Assembly: GCA_900767405.1 (NCBI GenBank)
Contig: CAAFZB010000053.1
Span: 1-19,747, forward strand
DNA length: 19,747 nt
Source of the DNA: Rikenellaceae bacterium
Lineage (GTDB): Bacteria > Bacteroidota > Bacteroidia > Bacteroidales > UBA932
Direction of reading: 5' to 3'
Within the stretch, counting starts at the first letter, position 1, and each line of letters begins with the position of its first letter. The notes under the pieces are model-generated. The model saw only the letters and a program-made list of their open reading frames with translations, was not told the DNA's origin and did no database searches. Positions 7,868 through 16,100 of this stretch are shown piece after piece. Position numbers and translations under genes: made by a program.

Positions 7868-7874
7868 TGAGATT

Positions 7875-8933
7875 ATGCGAGAAAAATCTATGATAATAGC
7901 CGGGCCGTGCAGCGCCGAATCCAGGGAACAGGTGGTTCGTACGGCAGGAGAGCTCAAGGACCTGGGAATAGGGTTCTTCCGTGCCGGAATTTGGAAACCC
8001 CGCACTTACCCCGGATGTTTTGAAGGTGTTGGCGGAAAGGGCCTGGAATGGCTTGGGCAGGTTAAGGAGCTGTATGGTATGAAGATATGTACCGAAGTGG
8101 CCTGCGCAGAGCACGTGCGGGCCTGTGCACAGGCTGGTGTAGATATGGTATGGATTGGGGCGCGGACAACCGCCAATCCCTTCCTGGTTCAAGAGATAGC
8201 TCAGGAATTGGCGACGACGGGGATGGCTGTGTTTGTGAAGAACCCCGCGAATCCCGACCTTGCCGCCTGGATGGGCGCAGTGGAGCGTTTGCAGTCCTGC
8301 GGTATCGAAAACATCGGTCTGATTCACCGTGGTTTTTCTTCGTTCAGCGAAAAGATTTACAGGAACAGTGCATCCTGGGATGCAGTGGTTCAGATGCGGA
8401 GCCGCTATCCTTCACTTCCGTTCTACTGCGACCCTTCGCATCTCGGAGGCAGTACCGAATATATAGGAGAGATTTCCCAGAGAGCACTGGATTTAGGCCT
8501 CGACGGCCTGATGATAGAGTCGCACTGCAATCCTTCCCAGGCCCTCAGCGATGCACTCCAGCAGCTTACCCCGTCCGAGCTCGGACGTCTGCTGGATTCT
8601 CTGGAAGTAAGGTCCGCCGATACGGCCGATGCCCGGTTCAACAGGAAACTGGCGGAATACAGGGCCGGAATCGACACTTTGGACGAGACCATCATCCAGA
8701 CTCTGGCGGCCAGAATGGAACTGAGCCGCAGGATAGGGGAGTTGAAGAAATCCCACAACGTGTCCATAATCCAGTCCCGCAGATGGGATGCGGTCATAAA
8801 AAGACTTACCCGCATCGGAGAAGGATGCGGGCTGTCTTCGGATTTTGTCGTAAAAGTCTTCGATGAGGTTCACAAGGCCTCCGTTGGCGAGCAGGAATCT
8901 ATTCCAGATTGCTCAGAGCCCAGGCGTAAATAA
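7875..8933 (+). CDS. Bifunctional DAHP synthase (type I-beta)/chorismate mutase
   Basis: The first ~240 of 352 residues are a 3-deoxy-D-arabino-heptulosonate 7-phosphate synthase, which joins PEP and erythrose 4-phosphate at the entry to the shikimate pathway. Motifs are IAGPCSAES (metal ligand Cys12), WKPRTYPGCFEG (Lys41), HRGFSS (His151), CDPSHLGG (Asp186) and MIESHCNP. Residues ~255-340 are an AroQ-type chorismate mutase (EYRAGIDTLDETI, AARMELSRRIGELKK, IIQSRRWDAVIKRL), which turns chorismate into prephenate. This domain order is familiar in Bacteroidota. In relatives the mutase domain also passes prephenate feedback to the synthase; that is family knowledge. There is no ACT or ferredoxin-like N-terminal regulatory domain. 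The start could be 7875 or the in-frame ATG at 7890, five residues later. It stands alone, without other aro, tyr or phe genes, and overlaps by 35 bp the end of the convergent gene at 8899. Confidence 0.94.
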   Translation: MREKSMIIAGPCSAESREQVVRTAGELKDLGIGFFRAGIWKPRTYPGCFEGVGGKGLEWLGQVKELYGMKICTEVACAEHVRACAQAGVDMVWIGARTTANPFLVQEIAQELATTGMAVFVKNPANPDLAAWMGAVERLQSCGIENIGLIHRGFSSFSEKIYRNSASWDAVVQMRSRYPSLPFYCDPSHLGGSTEYIGEISQRALDLGLDGLMIESHCNPSQALSDALQQLTPSELGRLLDSLEVRSADTADARFNRKLAEYRAGIDTLDETIIQTLAARMELSRRIGELKKSHNVSIIQSRRWDAVIKRLTRIGEGCGLSSDFVVKVFDEVHKASVGEQESIPDCSEPRRK

Positions 8934-10932
8934 GGAAATTGCGGTCAGACTTCCAGGCTCTCTGGTAGTTCCTGGCCACCGTTGAGAGCCAGGCGGTGTC
9001 GCGCTGTCCGTCGTCGCTGTGGCCTACCTTGTCGGTGCCCCCGGCCTTGTAATACATTTCTCTGTTGGTGCTCGCTATGCGGGCGTATCTTCCGGTGTAA
9101 GTCTTGAGGTCGTCGTTGGTCATAGTGTCGGTGTAGAAGTCCAGCAGGTCGTTGCCGGGATTCTGGTCCTTGGCCTTATGAAGTTCCTCGTCGGCCATAT
9201 ACACCGTGACTCCGTCCTTGAAAATGTACGGGTAGTAGTCTCCCGGCTCGTACATCGCTTCATAAACGACGCCCCTCACGGGGAACTGGGCGCCCGACTG
9301 CCAGGTGATGAAGGTCCTGACTTTCTCCAGGTCTTCGTAGCGGATGGCTCCGGTTGCATCGTAAACCGCGGTGATTATCCATCTGGCAAGTTTTTCGGCC
9401 GTGGGGTTGAGCATAAGAACAGTGCCTCTCTTGGGGCCGTTGGCATTCTTGTCGAAACCGGTGTGATACTCATAGTATTCGACCGGGAATCCTTCCCAAC
9501 CGGGAACGTTGTATCTGGTGCCCAGAAGCTTTTCGGCCATATATGCCGCCTTTATGGTTTTCTCGCAGCGTGCGGTGACCGCCGCCAGGGAATCGCGCAT
9601 AAAGTTGCCCAGAACGTCCTCCTTGTATTTCTTGTCCTTCTTTGCGGGGACTTCGGCCTTATCTACGGCGTTGCCGTTGCGGTCCAGCAGGGTGAGAGTC
9701 ATTTTTTGGTCATCAACTTGAAGGTCGATAGCGCTTATGGTATGATTCCCTTCCGAGAAGCGGAAAGCCACCTTGTCGCTGTTGCGGACCGGACCCTCGT
9801 CGAGGCTTCTGCCGCGTTCGTTGTCACTTGAAGTGGTCTGCAAATAAACGGTGCCGTATGAACCGTCTGTGACGTTCCCGTCATATATCGGGTGCGAGCG
9901 TACGTAGACGTGGCTGTTCCCGCTCAGGGCCAGGTCGACTCCGAGCTGGTCGAACAGTTCGTGCCAGCGGCTGTACTGAGCAAATGCTCCTGAATGGGAG
10001 AACCACTGGTAATGCTCGCACACTACGGTGTAAGCAGGCGGGTTCGATGAATTCTTCTGCTCTGTGATAACCTGCTTCACCCAGTTCTGGGCGTCGTGAA
10101 GTCCCATATAGTCGTGCATCGCCTCGTTGTTGAGCATAACGAAAAGGACATTGTTGTAACGGAACCAGTAGCAAACGCCCTGCTGGTCTGCATAGCCGTT
10201 CTGGGGATAGGCCGCGTTTTCGCGGAAGAAAGCGTGGCTCTGCTTTTCGTAGGCGCGGCTCATATTGTCGTGGTTTCCGTTTACACCGGCCCACATCAGG
10301 TTCTTGAAATTGTCTTCACGGTAGAGCCGGCGCCAGAAGGAATGGCTTCCGCCCCAGGCGCAGACATCTCCGAGATGCAGGACCCAGTCGATGGACTTGT
10401 CGTAATCCTTGACGGTATTGACCATAGCCATAGCCGATTCGAGACGGGCCGGAAGGGGAGTGTAGCTGTGAAAATCAGATATTATGCACGCCGACCACCG
10501 GTCTGCTCCCGCTGTCTTGAAATGATGCTCTTCGGTAAGGCGTCTTTTCGCTGAACGCAGGGACTTTGTTTTTCCTGCGCTTCCGCTGCAGATGACATAA
10601 CTGTAAGGGGTGTCGGCCTTGAGTCCGGACAGGGCTACTTTGCATCTGAGGAAAACAGGAGTCTCGACGATTTTCTCTCCCTGCTCCGAGGCCGAGGGAA
10701 GGTTGAAAAATTCATCGCAAAGATACTGTGCCGGATAGTAGGCTAAGGGCTGCTTGCCGTCTTCACACACAAGCAGGTAGCTGTCTGTGACAGTGGTGTC
10801 TGCATCCCAGCTTACATTGATCTGGCTGCTGGCGTCTTCGCCGGGACAGGCGTTTACGCAGTAGACCTTTTCCTGTGCGAATGAAACTGCCGGAAACAGC
10901 AGCATAAGGGCAATGAGAATTTTAGCTTTCAT
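8899..10932 (-). CDS. Exported calcineurin-like metallophosphatase (purple acid phosphatase-like) with C-terminal domain of unknown role
   Basis: The 677-residue protein opens with a signal peptide (MKAKILIALMLLFPAVSFAQ), so it is exported. Residues ~25-140 look like the beta-sandwich, fibronectin-like domain that precedes purple acid phosphatase cores. The metallophosphatase core (~145-400) shows the expected metal motifs in order: SDFHS (Asp153, His155), LHLGDVCAWGG (Asp189), GNHDN (Asn220, His221), CEHYQWF (His307) and LALSGNSHVYVR (His341). The last replaces the classical GHxH with GNSH, so one of its two histidines is missing. Residues ~440-677 form an extra domain with no motif I recognise, rich in aromatic and charged residues (VPGWEGFPVEYYEYHTGFD, YMADEELHKAKDQNPGNDLL). 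Phosphomonoesterase or phosphodiesterase activity is plausible; the substrate is unknown. It diverges from the pyrimidine operon with mirror-image promoters, and its end overlaps the aromatic gene. Confidence 0.87.
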   Translation of the reverse strand: MKAKILIALMLLFPAVSFAQEKVYCVNACPGEDASSQINVSWDADTTVTDSYLLVCEDGKQPLAYYPAQYLCDEFFNLPSASEQGEKIVETPVFLRCKVALSGLKADTPYSYVICSGSAGKTKSLRSAKRRLTEEHHFKTAGADRWSACIISDFHSYTPLPARLESAMAMVNTVKDYDKSIDWVLHLGDVCAWGGSHSFWRRLYREDNFKNLMWAGVNGNHDNMSRAYEKQSHAFFRENAAYPQNGYADQQGVCYWFRYNNVLFVMLNNEAMHDYMGLHDAQNWVKQVITEQKNSSNPPAYTVVCEHYQWFSHSGAFAQYSRWHELFDQLGVDLALSGNSHVYVRSHPIYDGNVTDGSYGTVYLQTTSSDNERGRSLDEGPVRNSDKVAFRFSEGNHTISAIDLQVDDQKMTLTLLDRNGNAVDKAEVPAKKDKKYKEDVLGNFMRDSLAAVTARCEKTIKAAYMAEKLLGTRYNVPGWEGFPVEYYEYHTGFDKNANGPKRGTVLMLNPTAEKLARWIITAVYDATGAIRYEDLEKVRTFITWQSGAQFPVRGVVYEAMYEPGDYYPYIFKDGVTVYMADEELHKAKDQNPGNDLLDFYTDTMTNDDLKTYTGRYARIASTNREMYYKAGGTDKVGHSDDGQRDTAWLSTVARNYQRAWKSDRNFLIYAWALSNLE

Positions 10933-10951
10933 TTTGTGGTGTTATTTGGTA

Positions 10952-10959
10952 CAAAGATA
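10952..10959 (-). promoter_or_regulatory. -7 box of the metallophosphatase gene
   Basis: The minus strand reads TATCTTTG, matching TAnnTTTG, 19 bp before the ATG at 10932. The closest TTTG on that strand (plus-strand CAAA at 10988-10991) is 28 bp away, longer than usual, so the -33 element is not clear. Confidence 0.55.
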
Positions 10960-10971
10960 ATGAAAACTTAG

Positions 10972-10979
10972 TATCTTTG
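10972..10979 (+). promoter_or_regulatory. -7 box of the pyrimidine operon
   Basis: TATCTTTG matches TAnnTTTG and lies 20 bp before the pyrC GTG start at 11000. A TTTG at 10945-10948 is 23 bp upstream, at the long end for a -33 element. It is the exact mirror copy of the box serving the divergent gene. No other promoter is evident between here and 19747, so it probably drives all eight genes. Confidence 0.6.
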
Positions 10980-10999
10980 TAAGATTACAAATCTTAAGC

Positions 11000-12118
11000 G
11001 TGGGAAAAGAGCAAATCATACGCTGTCCGGCTCTTGTGGACGTGCACGTGCACTTCCGTGAGCCGGGTTTTTCGTATAAGGAGACCATAGCGAGCGGCAG
11101 CAGAGCCGCCGCGGCCGGCGGATATACCTGCGTGTGTCCTATGCCAAACCTGAACCCGGTGCCCGATTCGGTCGGGAACCTGGAAAAGGAGCTGGAGATA
11201 ATCCGGCGCGATGCCTGCATAGACGTACGCCCATACGCTTCTATCACCATAGGCAGAAAAGGCATTGAACTTGTGGACTTCGCTTCACTCAAGGGAAAAG
11301 CGGTTGCTTTTTCGGACGACGGCAGCGGAGTGCAGGACCGGGATATGATGCTGGAAGCAATGAAGCAGGCCGCAGGCAACGGCTGCATTCTTGCCGCCCA
11401 TTGCGAAGACAATACTCTTCTTGACGGCGGATACATACACGACGGCAATTATGCCCGCCTTCACGGACACCGGGGAATCTGTTCCCGCAGCGAATGGGGC
11501 CAGATAGAAAGGGACCTGGAACTTGCCGCCCTTACAGGCTGCGCCTACCACGTATGCCATATTTCCACGAAGGAAAGCGTGAATCTAATACGGGAGGCCA
11601 AGGCATCCGGGGTTGACGTCAGTTGCGAGACGGCGCCTCATTACCTGGTGCTTTGCGAAAATGACCTGCAGGAAGACGGTAGGTTCAAGATGAATCCGCC
11701 CTTAAGGGGCGAGGATGACCGTCAGGCCCTTCTGGAAGGTATCAAGGACGGGACGATAGATATGATTGCCACCGACCACGCTCCACATTCCGCCGAAGAG
11801 AAATCCCGGGGCCTGGAGCACAGCGCGATGGGTGTGGTGGGCCTGGAAACGGCCTTCCCGGTGCTCTACACCGCATTGGTAAGGACAGGCGTCATAAGTC
11901 TGGAGAGGCTCATAGAACTTATGAGCACCGCTCCACGCAAACGTTTTAAGCTTGGGGAAGCTCCACAGGATTATGCCCTGTTCGACGTTTCCTCTCCTTA
12001 TGCGATAGACAGTTCGGCCTTCCGCTCGATGGGGCACAGCACCCCGTTTGACGGAATGCAGGTATGGGGCAGATGCATAAAGACGGTATTCAGGGATAAA
12101 ACAGTTTTCAGCATATGA
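11000..12118 (+). CDS. pyrC: Dihydroorotase (compact form)
   Basis: Dihydroorotase closes carbamoyl-aspartate to dihydroorotate, the third step of UMP synthesis. The metal-site motifs are VDVHVHFREPG (His16, His18), FSDDG (Asp106/107), AAHCED (His134), YHVCHIST (His187) and ATDHAPHS (Asp259, the general base); MNPPLRGEDD also fits. At 372 residues it is shorter than most bacterial class I dihydroorotases (about 420-450 from memory). The HxH motif comes at residue 16 rather than near 60, so the usual N-terminal beta-sandwich segment is missing. In that respect it resembles the dihydroorotase domain of animal CAD. The start is GTG; upstream in frame there is no ATG, GTG or TTG before the TGA at 10961. 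It is first in the operon, and its stop overlaps the carA start as ATGA. Confidence 0.93.
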   Translation: MGKEQIIRCPALVDVHVHFREPGFSYKETIASGSRAAAAGGYTCVCPMPNLNPVPDSVGNLEKELEIIRRDACIDVRPYASITIGRKGIELVDFASLKGKAVAFSDDGSGVQDRDMMLEAMKQAAGNGCILAAHCEDNTLLDGGYIHDGNYARLHGHRGICSRSEWGQIERDLELAALTGCAYHVCHISTKESVNLIREAKASGVDVSCETAPHYLVLCENDLQEDGRFKMNPPLRGEDDRQALLEGIKDGTIDMIATDHAPHSAEEKSRGLEHSAMGVVGLETAFPVLYTALVRTGVISLERLIELMSTAPRKRFKLGEAPQDYALFDVSSPYAIDSSAFRSMGHSTPFDGMQVWGRCIKTVFRDKTVFSI

Positions 12119-13191
12119 GTTCATCAGCTAAAGTCAAATTGGTCCTGGGCAACGGACAGGAATTCTATGGCGCCGGTTTCGGAGCCCCCTGCCCTGCCGT
12201 GGGAGAGATAGTCTTCAACACTTCGGTGGTAGGCTATCAGGAAATTATATCGGATCCGGCCTACGCCGGACAGATAGTTGTAATGACCTATCCTCCTATA
12301 GGCCAGTACGGCATTACCGACGAGGATTACGAGTCCAGGACACCCAGACTCGCCGGTCTGGTCGTGAGGGAGTGCAGTACCATCCCGTCCAACTTCCGGT
12401 TTACCAAGACCTTGTCCGAGGAACTCGAAGAGCACTCGATACCTTGCATAAGCGGCCTGGATACCAGGATGATAGCCCATATCATCCGCAACCAAGGCCC
12501 TATGATGGCTGCGGTGGTGCCTGCCGAAACACCCCTTGAGGAAGTTCTGGCAATGATAGGGAACTATAAAAGGGAAATCCATCCGGTAGCGGAGGTGAGC
12601 TGCCGCAAGAGATGGTTCTCCAGAACTCCTCATCACCGTTTCGACGTTGTAATTCTTGATTGCGGAGTGAAGCACGGCACAGTGGAGGCGCTGAATGAAC
12701 GGGGATGCAACGTTACGGTGGTTCCGTTCGACTCGACTGTAGGTGAAATAGAAGCCTTCAATCCCGACGGCGTGCTTGTAAGCGGCGGTCCCGGGGATCC
12801 CGGGGAACTGAAGGAGATAGCGGAGCTCATAAACGGGCTCAAGGGAAAATGCGCCCTCGGAGGCACCGGACTGGGCCATCTGCTTATAGCTCTCTCCTAC
12901 GGAGCGAAGGTTGAAAAAATGAAATGCGGGCACTATGGAGATATGCCGGTGCGCAACGTCTGCGACGGAAGAATCTTCACGGCTATGCACAGCTGCCATT
13001 ACTGCGTGGACGCGCAGAGCGCAAAGGATGCCGGCCTGGAGATAACTCAGCTGAATGTTGTGGATTCTATGGTCGAGGGCCTGCTGAAACGCGAAGACAG
13101 GGTATTCACGGCCGCTTTCTGCCCAGAAGGGGCTCCCGGTCCGCAGGAGAGCGGGTTCTTTGACGAGTTCGTTAAAATTATGGAGGACTAG
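12115..13191 (+). CDS. carA: Carbamoyl-phosphate synthetase small subunit with lost glutaminase active site
   Basis: CarA normally hydrolyses glutamine and channels ammonia to CarB. The N-terminal half (~1-150) is typical (VGEIVFNTSVVGYQEI, MTYPPIGQYGITDEDYESR, LDTRMIAHIIRNQGPM). The C-terminal glutamine amidotransferase fold (~170-358) is recognisable but its active site is not. The nucleophile motif GxCLGHQ reads GGTGLGHL, so E. coli Cys269 becomes Thr251 and Gln273 becomes Leu. The catalytic His in HPEASPGP becomes Cys336 in FCPEGAPGP; Glu338 remains. Ser47 of the glutamine pocket is Ala49, and the QNHGFAVD segment is replaced by MHSCHYCVD. Gly225 and Gly227 of the SGGPGDP loop remain. The frame is intact over 358 residues with ordinary codon use, so this is not decay by frameshift. 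I infer an ammonia-dependent synthetase in which CarA is structural or regulatory. The gene overlaps pyrC by 4 bp and ends 3 bp before carB. Confidence 0.9.
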   Translation: MSSSAKVKLVLGNGQEFYGAGFGAPCPAVGEIVFNTSVVGYQEIISDPAYAGQIVVMTYPPIGQYGITDEDYESRTPRLAGLVVRECSTIPSNFRFTKTLSEELEEHSIPCISGLDTRMIAHIIRNQGPMMAAVVPAETPLEEVLAMIGNYKREIHPVAEVSCRKRWFSRTPHHRFDVVILDCGVKHGTVEALNERGCNVTVVPFDSTVGEIEAFNPDGVLVSGGPGDPGELKEIAELINGLKGKCALGGTGLGHLLIALSYGAKVEKMKCGHYGDMPVRNVCDGRIFTAMHSCHYCVDAQSAKDAGLEITQLNVVDSMVEGLLKREDRVFTAAFCPEGAPGPQESGFFDEFVKIMED

Positions 13192-13194
13192 GCT

Positions 13195-16100
13195 ATGCCA
13201 AGAAGAAACGATATAAAGAAAATTATGGTGATAGGCTCCGGTCCTATCGTGATAGGTCAGGCCGCCGAGTTCGACTATGCGGGCACTCAGGCCTGCCTGG
13301 CCCTCAAGGAAGAGGGATACGAGGTCATACTGGTCAATTCCAACCCTGCAACGATTATGACCGATACCCATATTGCCGACAAGGTTTATATGGAGCCCCT
13401 GGACTTGGAATACGTAGCCAAAATCATAAGATACGAACGCCCTGATGCAATTGTCCCGGGACTCGGAGGACAGACCGGACTCAACCTGGCGGTGAAACTC
13501 GCAAAGAAGGGAGTCCTCTCGGAGTGTCACGTTGAGATTCTGGGAACGTCCTTCCAGAGCATCGAGCAGGCCGAAGACCGTGAGCTGTTCAAGGAACTGT
13601 GCATCAGTCTTGGCGAGCCGGTAATCCCGTCAGAAATATGCTACAGTATTGAGGATGCGCTCAAAACTGCAGAAAAGATAGGCTATCCGGTTGTGGCCCG
13701 TCCCGCATTTACCCTTGGGGGAACCGGCGGCGGATTCGCCGACAATGCCGAGGAACTGTCGGAACTTATGCGCGGAGCCCTCGCGCTTTCTCCCGTAGGC
13801 CAGGTGCTTATAGAGAAGAGTGTGAAGGGGTACAAGGAAATTGAGTTCGAGGTTATGCGCGATGCCAACGATACGGCCATCACAATCTGTTCTATGGAAA
13901 ACGTGGATCCCGTAGGAATCCATACCGGAGATTCGATAGTCGTGGCGCCTGCGCAGACTCTGGCCGACAGGGAATATGAGATGCTGCGTACCAGTGCCCT
14001 CAAGCTTATCAGGGCTTTGGGAATAGCCGGTGGGTGCAACGTTCAGTTCGCACTGGATCCGCTGTCATTCAACTATTACATAATCGAAGTCAATCCCAGG
14101 GTGTCCCGCTCGTCGGCTTTGGCTTCCAAGGCCAGCGGATTCCCCATTGCCAGGGTTACTGCCAAGATTGCCGTAGGACTCACTCTGGACGAAATAACGG
14201 TGGCCGGAGCTCCTGCCTGCTGCGAACCCTCGATAGATTATGTGGTGAGCAAGGTTCCCCGCTTCGCCTTCGACAAGTTCAGCGAGGCAATCAACGAGCT
14301 GGGTACCCAGATGAAGGCTACCGGAGAGGTTATGAGCATAGGCCGTACGATAGAGGAGAGCCTGCTCAAGGCCATCCGCTCGCTGGAAATAGGCTGCAGC
14401 CATATTTACAAAAGCAAGTTCGAGAAACTGAGCGACCGGGAGCTGTTCGACTATATCGTGAAGTTCCCCGATGACCACCTGCTGGCCATAGCCCAGCTTA
14501 TTAGGAACGGGGTGGATGTACGCCTGATCTACGACTGTACCAAGATAGATATGCTCTTCCTGGAGAAGATAGTCGCAATAGTGCGGATGGAGGAGCAGCT
14601 CAAGGCGCATATGCTGGACGAGGAAGTGCTCTATGAAGCAAAAAGGATGGGATTCAGCGACAAGTTCATAGGAAGCCTGTGGGGAAAGAGCGAAAAGCAG
14701 ATGATAGAATGGCGCTGGAGCCGGAACATCCATCCGGTATACAAGTTCATAGACAGCTGTGCGGCGGCTCACGAAGCCGACGTGCCGTACTTCTACTCTA
14801 CCTACGAAACTCAGAACGAGACCGTGACAAGTGACAGAAAGAAGATTCTGGTGCTTGGAGCGGGGCCTATCAGAATAGGCCAGGGCGTGGAATTCGACTA
14901 TTCCACTGTTCACGCAATCTGGGCTATCCGCGAGGCAGGGTACGAAGCCATTATCATAAACAATAACCCCGAGACGGTCTCTACCGACTATACCATATCG
15001 GACAAGCTTTATTTCGAACCTCTTACGGTAGAGGACGTAATGAACATAATAAGAATAGAGAAACCCTCGGGAGTAATAGTGACCCTCGGAGGGCAGACGG
15101 CAATAAACCTTGCCGGCCCCATTGCAGAATTCGGCGTGCCCATCATAGGAACGCAGATTCAGGCCATAGACAATGCCGAGGACCGCAAGCTCTTCGAAGC
15201 CATAATGCGCAAGACCGGAATACCTCAGCCCGAGGCCCGTGCCGTAACCGACGTCGAAGCCGGAGTAAAAGCCGCGGCCGAAATCGGATATCCTGTACTG
15301 GTGCGCCCTTCATTCGTGCTCGGAGGCCGTGCGATGATGATTGTAGGCAACGAAGAGGCTCTTCGACACTATCTGCACAACGCTGTGGAAATAAATGAGA
15401 ATTCTCCCGTCCTCGTAGACCGCTACATTATGGGAAGGGAAAGCGAGGTGGATGCCATCTGTGACGGAAAGGACGTGTTCATTCCCGGCATAATGGAGCA
15501 CGTGGAGCGTACCGGAATCCATTCCGGAGACTCCATAAGCGTGTATCCGTCATTCTCCCTGAGCCAGGCTGTCAAGGACAGGATAATAGACTACACCGTG
15601 CGCCTTGGACTGGAAATAGGCATCGTGGGCCTTTACAACATCCAGTACATCGTGGACAACAACGACAACGTGTATGTAATCGAGGTGAACCCCCGTTCTT
15701 CCCGTACGGTCCCGTTCCTGTCTAAGTCCACAGGAATCCCTATGGCGAAGATTGCAACAATGGTTATGCTCGGCCACTCTTTGCGCGAGCAGGGCATAAC
15801 GAGCGTCTATTATCCCGAGCGCAAGCGCCATTATGTAAAGAGCCCGGCATTCTCGTTCGGGAAGCTCAAGGGAATAGATACATATCTGTCTCCCGAAATG
15901 AAGTCAACCGGAGAGGCGATAGGCTATGACGTGTCGCTTACACGCGCTCTGTTCAAGTCTCTGCAGGCTTCCGGAGTAAAGGTGGTCAATTATGGAACTA
16001 TATTCGCCACAATCGCCGACCACGACAAGGAGGAGGCCCTTCCGCTCATCCGCCGTTTCTACAACCTGGGATTCAACATTGAGGCCACCCGCGGAACCGC

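Larger units (their letters stand above)
10945..10995. promoter_or_regulatory. Candidate operator: nested dyads between metallophosphatase and pyr operon
   Basis: Three dyads are visible. TACAAAGATA (10950-10959) and TATCTTTGTA (10972-10981) are a perfect 10-bp inverted repeat around a 12-bp spacer. TTTGTAAGATTACAAA (10976-10991) is a perfect 7-bp dyad with a 2-bp centre. AAGATTACAAATCTT (10981-10995) is a perfect 6-bp dyad with a 3-bp centre, lying where pyrC transcription should begin. TTTGGTACAAA (10945-10955) is a weaker related site. The common half-site is TACAAA/TTTGTA. The outer dyad arms are the two -7 boxes, so part of the symmetry follows from divergent promoters; the inner dyads do not. 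Control by a dimeric regulator is my inference. Confidence 0.55.

Noticed and set aside
7845..8327. N-terminal extension of RNase HI to 313 residues
   Set aside because: The added part is antisense to the DAHP synthase gene and has no RNase H similarity. The 7844 ATG gives a standard-length protein.
10981..10995. RNA hairpin terminator or attenuator before pyrC
   Set aside because: The stem is only 6 bp, is AT-rich and lacks a U-tract. The predicted transcription start falls within it, so a DNA operator is more likely.
12115..13191. carA as a pseudogene or a frameshift artefact
   Set aside because: The frame is uninterrupted at normal length, both flanks of each altered motif align well, junctions with pyrC and carB are intact, and the changes are in-frame substitutions at active-site positions.
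12124..13530. 468-residue minus-strand frame across carA and carB
   Set aside because: It is antisense to two well-supported genes and has no motif; it arises from codon bias.
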